Under the pieces are notes generated by a model. That model was not told the DNA's origin and did no database searches. It saw only the letters and a program-made list of their open reading frames with translations. Positions 8,990 to 18,233 of a DNA stretch of 61,988 nt are shown here, piece by piece; positions within the stretch are counted from its first letter, which is position 1, and each line of letters starts with the position of its first letter. Source of the DNA: Candidimonas sp. (lineage in GTDB: Bacteria > Pseudomonadota > Gammaproteobacteria > Burkholderiales > Burkholderiaceae_B); contig SCRC01000094.1 in the NCBI GenBank assembly GCA_004297945.1, positions 1-61,988 of the forward strand, read 5' to 3'. A program made the translations under genes and the position numbers.

Positions 8990-9739
8990 ATGCAAGACGA
9001 AACAAAATATGCCATCACCATGGAAAATGTCAATAAGTGGTATGGCAAACACCATGTTCTGAAAGACATCAACATTCGCATAAAAGATCAGGAAAAGGTC
9101 GTTATATGCGGCCCATCCGGATCGGGAAAATCGACGCTCATCCGGTGCATCAACGGGCTTGAAGAACACCAGGAAGGAAAAATCGTAGTCGATGACGTTG
9201 AGCTGTGCGATGAGCTCAATTCCCTGGATCAAGTCCGCGGCAATGCAGGAATGGTTTTCCAATCATTCAACCTATTCCCGCATATGACAATCCTGGAAAA
9301 CTGCACCCTGGCTCCCATCCACGTCAAGGGGATGAAAAAAACCGCGGCCGAAGAACTGGCCATGAATTTCATTTCTCGCGTCCAGATAGCAGATCAGGCG
9401 CATAAATACCCCACCCAACTATCGGGCGGCCAGCAGCAGCGTGTAGCGATTGCCCGGGCCTTGTGCATGCAGCCCAGGATTATGCTGTTTGATGAGCCCA
9501 CTTCGGCGCTCGACCCCGAAATGGTGAAGGAAGTCCTGGACACCATGATCGAGCTGACCGATCTGGGAATGACCATGCTGTGCGTGACCCACGAAATGGG
9601 CTTTGCCAAGCAGGTTGCGGATCGCGTCATTTTTATGGATAACGGCTCGATCATTGAGTCCGGGACGCCCACCGAGGTTTTTGACAAGCCCCAGACCGAT
9701 CGTCTGAAATTATTCCTTAGCCAGATACTGCATAACTGA
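8990..9739 (+). CDS. Amino acid ABC transporter ATP-binding protein (GlnQ/HisP family)
   Basis: A 249-residue cytoplasmic ATPase with Walker [11 protein letters not shown]-loop [13 protein letters not shown] signature LSGGQQQR, Walker [15 protein letters not shown] and switch histidine CVTHEMGFA. It energises the importer encoded just upstream. I choose the ATG at 8990 because AGG at 8978-8980 is well spaced for it; an in-frame ATG at 8981 abuts that site directly and would add three residues. The gene converges on the livM gene, with 27 bases between them. Confidence 0.9.
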   Translation: MQDETKYAITMENVNKWYGKHHVLKDINIRIKDQEKVVICGPSGSGKSTLIRCINGLEEHQEGKIVVDDVELCDELNSLDQVRGNAGMVFQSFNLFPHMTILENCTLAPIHVKGMKKTAAEELAMNFISRVQIADQAHKYPTQLSGGQQQRVAIARALCMQPRIMLFDEPTSALDPEMVKEVLDTMIELTDLGMTMLCVTHEMGFAKQVADRVIFMDNGSIIESGTPTEVFDKPQTDRLKLFLSQILHN

Positions 9740-9766
9740 CCTTCAGGCGCGCGGCAAGGCGGCAAT

Positions 9767-10732
9767 CTAATGTGGTTTGTCCGCTGCCACATGGGCCTCG
9801 CGCGACACGGTGGCTTCTTCGCCAATAAGGCCGCGAGGCCGGAAAATCAATACCAACATAAGCACTAATCCAATCAGAATGATCTGGGCGGCCCCACCTT
9901 TGACCTGCAAATCGACAGGCAACATGGCCTGGGCCATGGTGCCGCTTAGCGTCCACACAGCCCACATCAAAATAGCGCCAAGTATGGCTCCTTTATTGTT
10001 GCCGCTGCCGCCCACAATCAACATCGCCCATATCTGGAAGGTAACGATAGGCAAGAAGTCTTCGGGACTGATAAAGCCAATAAAGCTGGCGTAAAGAGCG
10101 CCGCCCAAACCCATCACGGCAGAACCGATTACAAAAGACTGCATGCGAAAGCTGAGCGGATTTTTCCCAAGCGACGAAGCCGCTACTTCATCTTCGCGGA
10201 TCGCCTTGAGAACCCGTCCCCAAGGAGAACGCACGATGGCGTCGAGTGCGCCGTATATCACCAGAACCAGCACGATCATGAACGCCAGCATCAACAGATT
10301 TCGGCCGAGCACCGACTGGAACAAATCAGGCAAAAGCCTTGGAATGCTGCTGGCACCCTGGCTTCCGCCCGTCAGGAACGCAGCGTTCAGGGCAATCAAC
10401 TGAAGAATGGCTCCGATGCCAATCGTGACAATTGCCAGATAGTCCTCGTGCAGACGCAAGGTGGGAATTCCGACGATGAGCGCGATGAGGGCCGCAGCGC
10501 CTGCCGCACCCACCAGCCCAATCGCAAAAGGCAATCCAAAGCCACCCAGATGGCCACCGTAGGGCGGCCCGCACAAAATGGCAAACGCGTAAGCGCCCAC
10601 CAGGAAGAATCCCGAAACGCCAATGTTGAAAAGCCCGGTATAGCCCCATTGCAGATTCAGACCCAAACAGACGACTGCAAAAATCAGAGCCTGGATCAGA
10701 AAGAAAACCAGGTAGGACGCCATTCCAATCAT
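9767..10732 (-). CDS. livM: Branched-chain amino acid ABC transporter permease LivM
   Basis: A 321-residue inner-membrane permease, last gene of a five-gene liv operon. Membrane spans are frequent and the LivM signatures GYTGLFNIGVSGFFLVGAYA and SFVIGSAVMGLGGALYASF are present, with the ATPase-docking loop AIREDEVAASSLGKNP. The start codon overlaps the livH stop (ATGA). Specificity is inferred from the family; HAAT-type systems also carry urea, amides or aromatic acids. Confidence 0.88.
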   Translation of the reverse strand: MIGMASYLVFFLIQALIFAVVCLGLNLQWGYTGLFNIGVSGFFLVGAYAFAILCGPPYGGHLGGFGLPFAIGLVGAAGAAALIALIVGIPTLRLHEDYLAIVTIGIGAILQLIALNAAFLTGGSQGASSIPRLLPDLFQSVLGRNLLMLAFMIVLVLVIYGALDAIVRSPWGRVLKAIREDEVAASSLGKNPLSFRMQSFVIGSAVMGLGGALYASFIGFISPEDFLPIVTFQIWAMLIVGGSGNNKGAILGAILMWAVWTLSGTMAQAMLPVDLQVKGGAAQIILIGLVLMLVLIFRPRGLIGEEATVSREAHVAADKPH

Positions 10733-11622
10733 GAGCGTTCTCCCAGAATGCCTTTAGGATAAACGAGAAGAATCAGGAACATCAGGAAAAATCCCACTGC
10801 AGGCATATAAGCGGCCCCAATCAAGGGAACCGACATGGATTCGGCCAGGCCGATAATCAGCCCGCCCAGTACAGCACCGTAAATACTTCCTACGCCGCCG
10901 AGAATGGCGGCGGCAAACATGGGCAAGATAAGATTAAAGCCCATCGCCGGGGCAATTTGCACCGTCAGGCCAAACAACACCCCCGCCACCGCCGCCAGGC
11001 TTCCCCCCACTATCCAGGTCCAGCGAATGACTGCATGCACATTGATGCCAGTCACCCTCGCCAGCGCCGGGTTGTCGGAAACGGCCCGCATCGCCTTGCC
11101 AAGTCGGGTACGAGTAAGAAAGAGGTGCAGTGCAACCATCAGAACGGCAGTAAGCGCTATGACAAAAATTTCGTCCGCCGTCAGCCGTACCCCTGGAAAG
11201 ATTTCCCTGGCAATGGAAATATTGCGCGAATAGTATTCCGGCTGCGACCCCCAAACGAATATCACGACGTTGCGCAACATTAGCGAGGCCCCAAATGAGG
11301 CAATTACCAAGGTGACGGCTACATCGCTTTTACGCAATAAACGAAAGAGCAGCCAATCCAATATTAAGGCCAGGCCTGCGGTCAATGCACCCGCCAGAAT
11401 GATCGCAAACAAAAAATTCCAGCCAAAACTCAAGGGACCCAACGTGGCTCCGCTGCTAAACAAGCTGACAAACACCAAGGCGAAGTAGGCGCCAAAGGTC
11501 AGAAACTCGCCATGGGCAAAGTTGGCAAAACGCAAAACGTTATAGGTCAGAGTCAGGCCTATGGCCCCCAACGCCAGGGTCGCGCCCAGAATGATTCCAT
11601 TGGCGACGTATTGCCACATCAT
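10729..11622 (-). CDS. livH: Branched-chain amino acid ABC transporter permease LivH
   Basis: A 297-residue inner-membrane permease. It shows the LivH N-terminus (VANGIILGATLALGAIGLTL, then FANFAHGEFLTFGAY), the docking loop TRLGKAMRAVSDNPALARV and the C-terminal GAVLGGLIIGLAESM. Both ends overlap its neighbours by four bases (ATGA with livF and livM), indicating tight translational coupling in the operon. Confidence 0.88.
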   Translation of the reverse strand: MMWQYVANGIILGATLALGAIGLTLTYNVLRFANFAHGEFLTFGAYFALVFVSLFSSGATLGPLSFGWNFLFAIILAGALTAGLALILDWLLFRLLRKSDVAVTLVIASFGASLMLRNVVIFVWGSQPEYYSRNISIAREIFPGVRLTADEIFVIALTAVLMVALHLFLTRTRLGKAMRAVSDNPALARVTGINVHAVIRWTWIVGGSLAAVAGVLFGLTVQIAPAMGFNLILPMFAAAILGGVGSIYGAVLGGLIIGLAESMSVPLIGAAYMPAVGFFLMFLILLVYPKGILGERS

Positions 11623-12353
11623 GACAAGCCCCTACGCACCCCTAGGTACAGTTGACCTATCTCGGGGTTTTCGAGCAGCTCGCGGGCACTGCCGTTTACT
11701 CGGTCACAACCCTGGGCAAGCACATAACCGCGGTCGGAAATGGCCAGGGCAGCCCGGGCGTTTTGCTCGACTATCAGAATAGTCACACCGGTGTCGCGCA
11801 CCTCGCGCACTTTGGCAAATACCACCCCTACCAGTTTGGGCGATAACCCGGCCGAAGGCTCGTCGAGCATCAACACCTTTGGATTCGCCATCAGGGCCCG
11901 CGCCACAGCCACCATCTGCCGCTCGCCCCCGGACAGCGTACCGGCCAGTTGACGGCGCCGTTCCTGCAAACGCGGAAACAGACTGAACATTCGCTTGATG
12001 CTCTGCCGAATTTCGGCGCGATCATTTTGCAGGTAAGCGCCCATTTCCAGATTTTCTTCGATACTGAGCCGCGCAAAGATATTTTCGGTTTGCGGCACGT
12101 AGGCCAAGCCTCGTCGCACCATCAGGTGAGCCGCCACACCCACGATGTCTTGTCCGAATAATTGCACGCTGCCCGTATGCACAGTAACCAGGCCAGCAAT
12201 TGCCTTGATCAAGGTGGATTTCCCTGCGCCATTGGGGCCCAGCACAGTCACGATCTCGTTGCGCCGAACCTCCAGCCCGACGCCTTGCAAAATATTGACC
12301 TCCGGCGTGTAGCCGGCCACCAGATCGCGCACGCACAACGCCAGGTCACTCAT
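11619..12353 (-). CDS. livF: Branched-chain amino acid ABC transporter ATPase LivF
   Basis: A 244-residue ATPase with Walker A GPNGAGKSTLIKA, signature LSGGERQMVAVARALM, Walker B VLMLDEPSAGLSP and H-loop IVEQNARAALA. The start MSDLALCVRDLVAGY at 12353 overlaps the livG stop (ATGA); an open frame continues upstream to 12464 inside livG but is not family-like. With LivG it forms the nucleotide-binding pair of the HAAT transporter. Confidence 0.9.
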   Translation of the reverse strand: MSDLALCVRDLVAGYTPEVNILQGVGLEVRRNEIVTVLGPNGAGKSTLIKAIAGLVTVHTGSVQLFGQDIVGVAAHLMVRRGLAYVPQTENIFARLSIEENLEMGAYLQNDRAEIRQSIKRMFSLFPRLQERRRQLAGTLSGGERQMVAVARALMANPKVLMLDEPSAGLSPKLVGVVFAKVREVRDTGVTILIVEQNARAALAISDRGYVLAQGCDRVNGSARELLENPEIGQLYLGVRRGLS

Positions 12354-13108
12354 TCCAGAACCCCGCCCAAATACGCTTCGAGCACCCGTGGGTCGCTGCG
12401 CACAACCTCTGGCGGCCCCTCCAGAATGAGTTTGCCCTGAGCCATGACCAGAATCGGGTCGCACAAAGTCATGATCAGATCCATGTTGTGCTCGATAATC
12501 AGGAACGTAATACCCCGGGCGTTAAGCTCTTGCAATTTGTCGATGATGGTGACAAGCAGCGTTGGATTGACCCCGGCGCCGGGCTCGTCGAGCAGGATCA
12601 GCTTGGGATCCGCCATCAGTACACGAGCCAATTCAAGAAGCTTCTGTTGCCCCCCCGAGAGGTTTCTGGCGTATTCGCCTGAAAGCCGATCCAGACCGAC
12701 AAACGCCAGAATCTCTCGAGCTCGGTCACGACATGCACGTTCCTCGGCGCGTACCCGGGAGCGATCGAACCAGTTATTCCATAAACGCTCGCCCGCCTGG
12801 CGTGCAGGCACCAACATGGTGTTTTCCAATACCGTCATGGCCGCAAAAGGGCGCGGGATCTGAAAAGTCCTTACCAGGCCTTGGCGAAAAATACGGTATG
12901 GCGGCAAGCCGCCAATACGGTTTCCCAAAAACGAGATACCACCGGAAGTGGGCCGGTAAAACCCGGCGATGGTATTGAATAGCGTGGTTTTGCCCGCGCC
13001 ATTGGGGCCAACCAAACCCGTGATGGTGCCGGCCCGCAACGTGAAAGTGACTTCGTCGACCGCACGCAGCCCTCCAAACTCCTTGACTAGCTGCTTGATC
13101 TCAAGCAT
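12350..13108 (-). CDS. livG: Branched-chain amino acid ABC transporter ATPase LivG
   Basis: A 252-residue ATPase with Walker A GPNGAGKTTLFNTIAG, the LivG-specific insert after RIFRQGLVRTFQIPRPF, signature LSGGQQKLLELARVLM, Walker B LILLDEPGAGVNP and H-loop IIEHNMDLIM. It follows livK by 35 bases and overlaps livF. Confidence 0.9.
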   Translation of the reverse strand: MLEIKQLVKEFGGLRAVDEVTFTLRAGTITGLVGPNGAGKTTLFNTIAGFYRPTSGGISFLGNRIGGLPPYRIFRQGLVRTFQIPRPFAAMTVLENTMLVPARQAGERLWNNWFDRSRVRAEERACRDRAREILAFVGLDRLSGEYARNLSGGQQKLLELARVLMADPKLILLDEPGAGVNPTLLVTIIDKLQELNARGITFLIIEHNMDLIMTLCDPILVMAQGKLILEGPPEVVRSDPRVLEAYLGGVLE

Positions 13109-13143
13109 GCGTCGTATCCTTCACAAGAGCCGGCCCGGCACAA

Positions 13144-14400
13144 CTACTTGATTTTCTCGCGCAGCGCTGCGATTTGCTCCACCGTAACCATACCCGTAGA
13201 CTTGACCTTGCCGCCATCCACCGACCAGACCACCATCGGTGCGTTGATATCGCCATAAGCATCAAACTGCAGCGGCCCCGATGCACCCACATACTGGATA
13301 GCCTTATGCTCCGAAAGCAGCTTCGCCGCCTTCTTGAGCTGGATGGCTCCGGCGTAGACTTTCACGCCCCTGGGGTCGGTTACCTTGCGGATACTATCGC
13401 GAATTGCCGTGCCGCTGGTGCTCTTGGCGTATTCCATGGCCAAGCCAACGATGACCGTACCATCATAAGCATTGGCAATATAGGCTTGAGTGGGCAAGCT
13501 GCCGAATTTGGTCTGGAATTCCTGCTTGAACGTATCGAGCGACGGAGTCGTGACCGAGCCGGCGGCGGTGCCATGCACATTTGTCAAATATTTAGCACCT
13601 ACGTCATTGACAAAATCCTGTGACTCCAGCCCATCGGGAAGTAGAAATTTCTGTGCGCCGCCGGCGGAAATCCACTCGCGTGCGATAGTCGTGCCGTCGC
13701 CGGGGTAGCCAATCAGGAACAGAGCATCGGGCGCCGGGCTCAAAGCCTTATTGACTTCGGAGCGATAGGAAGGCTGGCTGGGGTTGTAGACCACGCTCTG
13801 CGTAACCTTACCGCCCAGTTTCGCGTAGGCGTTGACAAATTCAGAGTTCAAGCCCTGGCCATAGGCATTGTTCAGGTACAGGACTGCCACCTTTTTGAAG
13901 CCGGCATCCAGCGCCACCTTAGCCATGGCGACGCCTTGCAGCGCATCGGAAGGCGTCGTGCGAAACCAGTAACCGCCCGTTTTTCCCTCTTTGGCAAGTG
14001 TGGTAAAAGTAGGCGATGTTGAAGACGGGGAGATCAGTACGACCTTGCCGGGTGCTGCGACCGAAGTCAGGATGGCCGCGCTGACGCCACTGGAAAGCGC
14101 ACCGACAATAGCCGAAACGTGCTGGATATCCACCAGTTTTTTAGCGGCATCCACACCCACGGACGCGCGAGTTTGATCATCCAGCAATGACAATTGAAGG
14201 GTACAGGTGTTGACCCCGCCTGCCGCGTTAAGATCGGCAATAGCCAGCTGCGCCCCTTTGGCAATTTGCTGCCCAAGCACACCCAGCGATCCCGTGAGGG
14301 ACATGACGCTGCCAATTGTGGTGGTGCAGGCCGCCTGAACCGGGCCAACGCCCAATGCGCCGGCGCACGCGGCGCCGATAAGTAGATACTTTTTAAACAT
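13144..14400 (-). CDS. livK: Branched-chain amino acid-type ABC substrate-binding protein
   Basis: A 418-residue periplasmic binding protein of the Peripla_BP_6 family. The start at 14400 gives a signal peptide (MFKKYLLIGAACAGALGVG, cleavage after PVQA) and has a strong GGAGGT seven bases upstream. Family motifs GSVMSLTGSLGVLGQQIAKG and SAIVGALSSGVSAAIL follow. It heads livK-G-F-H-M. Compared with E. coli LivK (about 370 residues) it is somewhat long, as in many HAAT proteins of unknown ligand, so leucine/isoleucine/valine is only the default guess. Confidence 0.86.
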   Translation of the reverse strand: MFKKYLLIGAACAGALGVGPVQAACTTTIGSVMSLTGSLGVLGQQIAKGAQLAIADLNAAGGVNTCTLQLSLLDDQTRASVGVDAAKKLVDIQHVSAIVGALSSGVSAAILTSVAAPGKVVLISPSSTSPTFTTLAKEGKTGGYWFRTTPSDALQGVAMAKVALDAGFKKVAVLYLNNAYGQGLNSEFVNAYAKLGGKVTQSVVYNPSQPSYRSEVNKALSPAPDALFLIGYPGDGTTIAREWISAGGAQKFLLPDGLESQDFVNDVGAKYLTNVHGTAAGSVTTPSLDTFKQEFQTKFGSLPTQAYIANAYDGTVIVGLAMEYAKSTSGTAIRDSIRKVTDPRGVKVYAGAIQLKKAAKLLSEHKAIQYVGASGPLQFDAYGDINAPMVVWSVDGGKVKSTGMVTVEQIAALREKIK

Positions 14401-14482
14401 AGCGATACCTCCGTTGTATGAACATCGGTTGCCAACAGTGTTGACTTTCGCATTTGTTATAGAGCCAGCAGAGCAGGCGTTT

Positions 14483-15199
14483 CTAAATAGTATCACTCAC
14501 ATTAGTGCTGTCAAGACTAGATTCATGCGGCTTATCATTTCCGGACGCAACCCTGTCCTGCTTCGATGCGGCCCTTATGAAAGCCCGGATTTTTTCGGCT
14601 GACTTGATGCCAGGCGATGTCTCGACCCCGCTACTGACGTCGACGGCATAGGGCTGCACCGACTGGATCGCCGCGGCCACCGATGTGGGCGTCATGCCGC
14701 CCGCCAAAATGATCGAGCGGCTATCGGGCGCTTGCCTGACCGCATGCAATAACGCCGAGTCGAATGTCTGGCCGCTACCGCCATAGCCTGCGCTGTAACT
14801 GTCGAACAACCACCCCGCCGCGTCGCCAAACTGGCGGCAACTGCGTAATACCGCATCAGGGCTATCCAGACCGGGCGCACCCAATCGAAATGCTCGTAAA
14901 TAGCGATGTTGGAAGCTGGCGCAAAAGCCAGGGCTTTCGTCGCCATGAAACTGCAAGAGATCGGGTTTGACGTGATCGATTACCGCCTGCACCTGTTCAC
15001 GTGTTGCGTTCACGAATAAACTCACCACATCGACAAAAGCCGGCACAGTCGCTCGCAAATTTTGCGCCTGGTCCAAAGACACCCTGCGTGCACTCGCCGG
15101 ATAGAACACCAGGCCGATCGCGTCAGCGCCCGCCTGCACAGCAGCCACCACGTCGTCGACACGGGTCAGTCCGCAGATTTTTACGCGGGTGCGTCTCAT
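14483..15199 (-). CDS. trpF: Phosphoribosylanthranilate isomerase
   Basis: A 238-residue TIM-barrel enzyme that converts N-(5-phosphoribosyl)anthranilate to CdRP in tryptophan synthesis. Visible motifs: VKICGLTR with the catalytic Cys near residue 8, GLVFYPASARRVS, LQFHGDE, the GSGQTFD phosphate loop with the catalytic Asp, LAGGMTPTSV and DVSSGVETSPGIK. The start MRRTRVKICGL at 15199 is chosen; the frame is open to 15241. Normally trpB and trpA follow in this group; here the next gene is livK, so trpF is detached from its pathway partners. Confidence 0.93.
   Translation of the reverse strand: MRRTRVKICGLTRVDDVVAAVQAGADAIGLVFYPASARRVSLDQAQNLRATVPAFVDVVSLFVNATREQVQAVIDHVKPDLLQFHGDESPGFCASFQHRYLRAFRLGAPGLDSPDAVLRSCRQFGDAAGWLFDSYSAGYGGSGQTFDSALLHAVRQAPDSRSIILAGGMTPTSVAAAIQSVQPYAVDVSSGVETSPGIKSAEKIRAFIRAASKQDRVASGNDKPHESSLDSTNVSDTI
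14487..14514 (-). promoter_or_regulatory. Sigma70-type promoter candidate for livK
   Basis: On the minus strand a consensus -35 TTGACA (14514-14509) is followed after 16 bases by TACTAT (14492-14487). It lies inside the last codons of trpF and fires toward livK, whose ATG is about 87 bases downstream. Confidence 0.5.
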
Positions 15200-15288
15200 T
15201 TGAACGCAGATCCCGAGTTGGATGCGGCGCCGCCATGACAATCTAAACGTGAGAAGAACAGAATCGCAACAACCATGAGTAGCTGCAT
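15196..15288 (-). CDS. Possible small hydrophobic protein overlapping trpF
   Basis: A 30-codon frame beginning MQLLMVVAILFFSRLD whose TGA overlaps the trpF ATG (ATGA). The frame is open further upstream with more hydrophobic residues (GFFLGFFELAFIG) but without another ATG. It could be a small membrane peptide coupled to trpF or simply an open leader. I recognise no family. Confidence 0.2.
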   Translation of the reverse strand: MQLLMVVAILFFSRLDCHGGAASNSGSAFK

Positions 15289-15359
15289 GCCTATAAACGC
15301 CAGCTCGAAAAAACCGAGGAAAAACCCATCAGGAAGATTAGCACACTGACGGCAATCGC

Positions 15360-16172
15360 TTAGCTCCGGCCAGCGCAAAACCCCAAGTGCGAGGCCAGAA
15401 CCGTTTGCAGCGACGGCGCTGGCAAGCCGAACATTGCCGGGTACTCCACCTGCACCAGATACAGGCCTTCCGGAGAAAAAGTGGGGGCTGCCAAACGCCG
15501 GTCGCGTTGCGCAAGCAATGTCTTCATCCAATCCGATGGCTGCCTGCCCTGCCCAATATACAGCAAGGCGCCCATCAGATTGCGAACCATATGGTGTAAA
15601 AATGCGTTGGCCCGCAGCGTAAAAATAAAAAAATCACCCCACTGCTCGATCTGCAATTCGTGCAAGGTGCGAATCGGGCTTGCCGCCTGGCACTGCGATG
15701 AGCGAAAACTGCTGAAGTCATGCTCGCCCAGCAAACACAGCGCGGCCTGCTGCATAGGCGCCAATTCCAAGGGTTGATGAACCCACCCTACACGTCCATG
15801 CACAATCGGCGAACGCACCCGTGCTTGGTGCACTACGTAAACATAAGTGCGCGACACGGCGGAGAAACGAGCATGAAAGGCGTCGGACACGACACGAGCC
15901 CATTGGACTGCGATAGTCGAGGGCAACAAGGCATTGACGCCGCGCACCCAGGACTCCAGGCGCCGTTCGGCCACACCATCCAGATGCACCACTTGCCCCA
16001 GGGCATGCACCCCGGTGTCAGTACGCCCGGCGCAAATCGTCGGCTGCGGCTGCGCCATGAATCGCCCCAATGCGGCTTCAAGCGTGTCTTGCACGGTACA
16101 GCGATGCGGCTGCGTTTGCCAACCCTGCCACGGCGTCCCGTCATACGAAACGCCCAACGCCATTCGAACCAT
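15360..16172 (-). CDS. truA: tRNA pseudouridine(38-40) synthase
   Basis: A 270-residue enzyme that isomerises uridines 38-40 in the tRNA anticodon stem. The N-terminal [12 protein letters not shown], the catalytic aspartate motif [16 protein letters not shown] (residues about 48-63) and the C-terminal [15 protein letters not shown] are all present and the length is normal. It starts one base after the fimV stop codon, so fimV-truA are probably one transcript. Confidence 0.94.
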   Translation of the reverse strand: MVRMALGVSYDGTPWQGWQTQPHRCTVQDTLEAALGRFMAQPQPTICAGRTDTGVHALGQVVHLDGVAERRLESWVRGVNALLPSTIAVQWARVVSDAFHARFSAVSRTYVYVVHQARVRSPIVHGRVGWVHQPLELAPMQQAALCLLGEHDFSSFRSSQCQAASPIRTLHELQIEQWGDFFIFTLRANAFLHHMVRNLMGALLYIGQGRQPSDWMKTLLAQRDRRLAAPTFSPEGLYLVQVEYPAMFGLPAPSLQTVLASHLGFCAGRS

Positions 16173-16173
16173 A

Positions 16174-18231
16174 TCAGCTCTTGGCAGCAGATGGCTCGTC
16201 GCTGGGACGCTCGCTCAGGTCGAGATTGATTTGCTCGAGTTTTTCTTTCACCATCGCCTCGGTGATAGTAGAGGCGCGATCATCGGAATCGTCGTCGCGC
16301 GCAATATTGGCCCGGCGCAGCAACCATGCAATAACCAGCACAAGCAAAGTCAGCAGCGCCGTAATAATGCCCAATAAATGTTCCTGAAACCACGACACAG
16401 ATTGCCCCTCCTTATTTAAAGCCTGTTTACCCGCGCTTGCAGCAGATTGGGCGGCATCGGAAGTAGTGCCTGCAGCCGCAGCAGGAACATTGCCGGCAGC
16501 CGTGGCACCTACAGCGTTGTTGCTTGTTGCGGTACCTGAAGTGCTGTTGCTTGTTGCGGTACCTGAAGTGCTGTTGCTTGTTGTGGTACCTGAAGTGCTG
16601 TTGCTTGTTGCGGTACCTGAAGTGCTGTTGCTTGTTGTGGTACCTGAGGAGATGTTGCCTGTTGTGGTGTTTCCTGCGCCTTTGATGACAGGCACAAGGC
16701 CTGTCGCTACATTTGAAGCGCCGTTATCTGTCGTGGCATTCGACGCGCTGTGGCCTGCCGTGGTATTCGAAATACTTTTGCCTGTCGCGGTACCTGAAGC
16801 GCTGTTGCCTGCCGTGGTACCTGAAGCGCTATTGCCTGTCGTAGCATTTCCTGCGCCATTGATGACAGGCACAAGGCCTGTCGCTGCACTTGAAGTGCTA
16901 TTGCCTGTCGCTGCATTTGAAGTGCTATGGCCTGTCGCTGCACCCGAAACGCCGTTGCCTGCAACGCTGTCTGCCGCAATGCTATTTTTTGTAGCGGCAC
17001 CCCTTGTGGGTGCCACCCCCCCCGAACCTTGCCCGCCCGGCAACCCGCCAGCCTGTTCCGCCGCGCTTGCGCTCCCAATTTGGCCTGCCGCCGGATTTCC
17101 GGCAACACCGGCCACCACACTCGCCGCATCGGAAATTGACTTGCCCAGGCCTCTGGCAGCCCCCACCACGGCATCTTTAGCGGCCTCTCCTTGCCCCTGC
17201 AAAGCCTGATTGATATGCTGAACGTTTTCCTCCAGCTGCGTTACACGTTGCTGCGAATCGGCAATGCCGTTGCGCGTTGCCACACGGTTGTCGGCACGAG
17301 CATCGGCTGCGGACGCGTCACCGCTGGAAAGCTTAACCTGATCGCCAGACTGCGTCACAGCGACCGGTGGCGCAGAAGTTTCTTGCGACACCGTCCCCTT
17401 GTTGGCAGGCCCGGCCTGCACCCGAACGGATTTCCTGGCCGCGAGGCGTTGCCGGTACTGGGCAAAAGCCAGCGCCTGCTCCTGAAAAATGCGCCGTGCT
17501 TCGCGATCGCTGATCGCTGTGAGACTGGCCATATCCGGAACGTGTAGCGTTGCACCCGCCTTGACCAAGTTCATGTTCCGATCAATAAATGCCTGCGGAT
17601 TGGCACGCAGCAATGCCACCAACATCTGATAAACAGTTACCCCCGGCACAGCATGGGCCCGGGCAATGGCAAACAAAGTATCGCCGCGCCTCACAGGCAA
17701 GCTTGTCTGCCGGCGGCGACCCGTTCGCACCTGCCTGGCATCCGCTCCGGCACTTGCCACCGCACCATGCCCCGCAGCGCCACCCGTCGCCATGTGGTGT
17801 GGGGAGGTTGCCAATACACTGACCTGGTATTGCTGCTGGCCGGTAGCCGTATGCACTTCCAGCAACAAGTCGGCCACAGACCCATCGAAAATCTGGCTAG
17901 AACTGAAACGAACAACCCTGGATCCGGCAACTGTGCCACGCACTATCTGAACGTGCAAGCTGGACAAGGCGACCGGAGGCGTCAGGCCTGCTTGCTTCCA
18001 GGCCGCGGCGGGGGCCACGCTGACAGCGAAAGTGCGCAAGTCATCAACGCTAAGCTCGTAAACGGGTACATCCATACGCAGCGCCTGCCCGGGTTCGGAC
18101 ACAATGCGCGAATGTCCAAGTGACGCCGCGTAAGCGCCCGACCCCATCAACATGGCTACGGGCAAGGCCGCAACCCATGGTTTAGCGCGCAACCATAAGG
18201 TCGATGCAGCCTTGCTGTGGCACATAGGCAT
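16174..18231 (-). CDS. fimV: FimV/HubP-family pole-organising protein with LysM domain and repetitive linker
   Basis: A 685-residue envelope protein. A signal peptide (hydrophobic [15 protein letters not shown], residues 21-35) leads into the FimV N-terminal domain ([13 protein letters not shown] to about residue 145), a peptidoglycan-binding LysM-like domain (about 177-233; [13 protein letters not shown] to AGATLHVPD), a helical stretch, then a low-complexity Ser/Thr/Asn/Gly/Ala linker (about 406-580) and one membrane span ([19 protein letters not shown]) with a short acidic cytoplasmic tail. The TPR repeats of long FimV proteins are absent. The linker contains tandem 9-residue units and three REP palindromes read in frame. 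Known FimV/HubP proteins help polar localisation of pili and chemosensory proteins; that role here is inferred from the family. Confidence 0.82.
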   Translation of the reverse strand: MPMCHSKAASTLWLRAKPWVAALPVAMLMGSGAYAASLGHSRIVSEPGQALRMDVPVYELSVDDLRTFAVSVAPAAAWKQAGLTPPVALSSLHVQIVRGTVAGSRVVRFSSSQIFDGSVADLLLEVHTATGQQQYQVSVLATSPHHMATGGAAGHGAVASAGADARQVRTGRRRQTSLPVRRGDTLFAIARAHAVPGVTVYQMLVALLRANPQAFIDRNMNLVKAGATLHVPDMASLTAISDREARRIFQEQALAFAQYRQRLAARKSVRVQAGPANKGTVSQETSAPPVAVTQSGDQVKLSSGDASAADARADNRVATRNGIADSQQRVTQLEENVQHINQALQGQGEAAKDAVVGAARGLGKSISDAASVVAGVAGNPAAGQIGSASAAEQAGGLPGGQGSGGVAPTRGAATKNSIAADSVAGNGVSGAATGHSTSNAATGNSTSSAATGLVPVINGAGNATTGNSASGTTAGNSASGTATGKSISNTTAGHSASNATTDNGASNVATGLVPVIKGAGNTTTGNISSGTTTSNSTSGTATSNSTSGTTTSNSTSGTATSNSTSGTATSNNAVGATAAGNVPAAAAGTTSDAAQSAASAGKQALNKEGQSVSWFQEHLLGIITALLTLLVLVIAWLLRRANIARDDDSDDRASTITEAMVKEKLEQINLDLSERPSDEPSAAKS
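16505..17014. repeat. Tandem 27-base repeats and three translated REP elements inside fimV
   Basis: From 16505 to about 16990 the coding sequence is a chain of 27-base (9-codon) units encoding variants of TATSNSTSG; the copies at 16505-16650 are almost identical and those further on more diverged. Embedded are REP-type palindromes at 16687-16710, 16864-16887 and 16991-17014. The first two encode [13 protein letters not shown] and [13 protein letters not shown]; the third, in opposite orientation, encodes [10 protein letters not shown]. Each core is 24 bases, which preserves the reading frame. Confidence 0.85.
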
Positions 18232-18233
18232 TT

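Noticed and set aside
16466-17209. Valine/leucine-rich reading frame opposite fimV
   Set aside because: It is an antisense shadow of the repetitive fimV linker; no start context or family.
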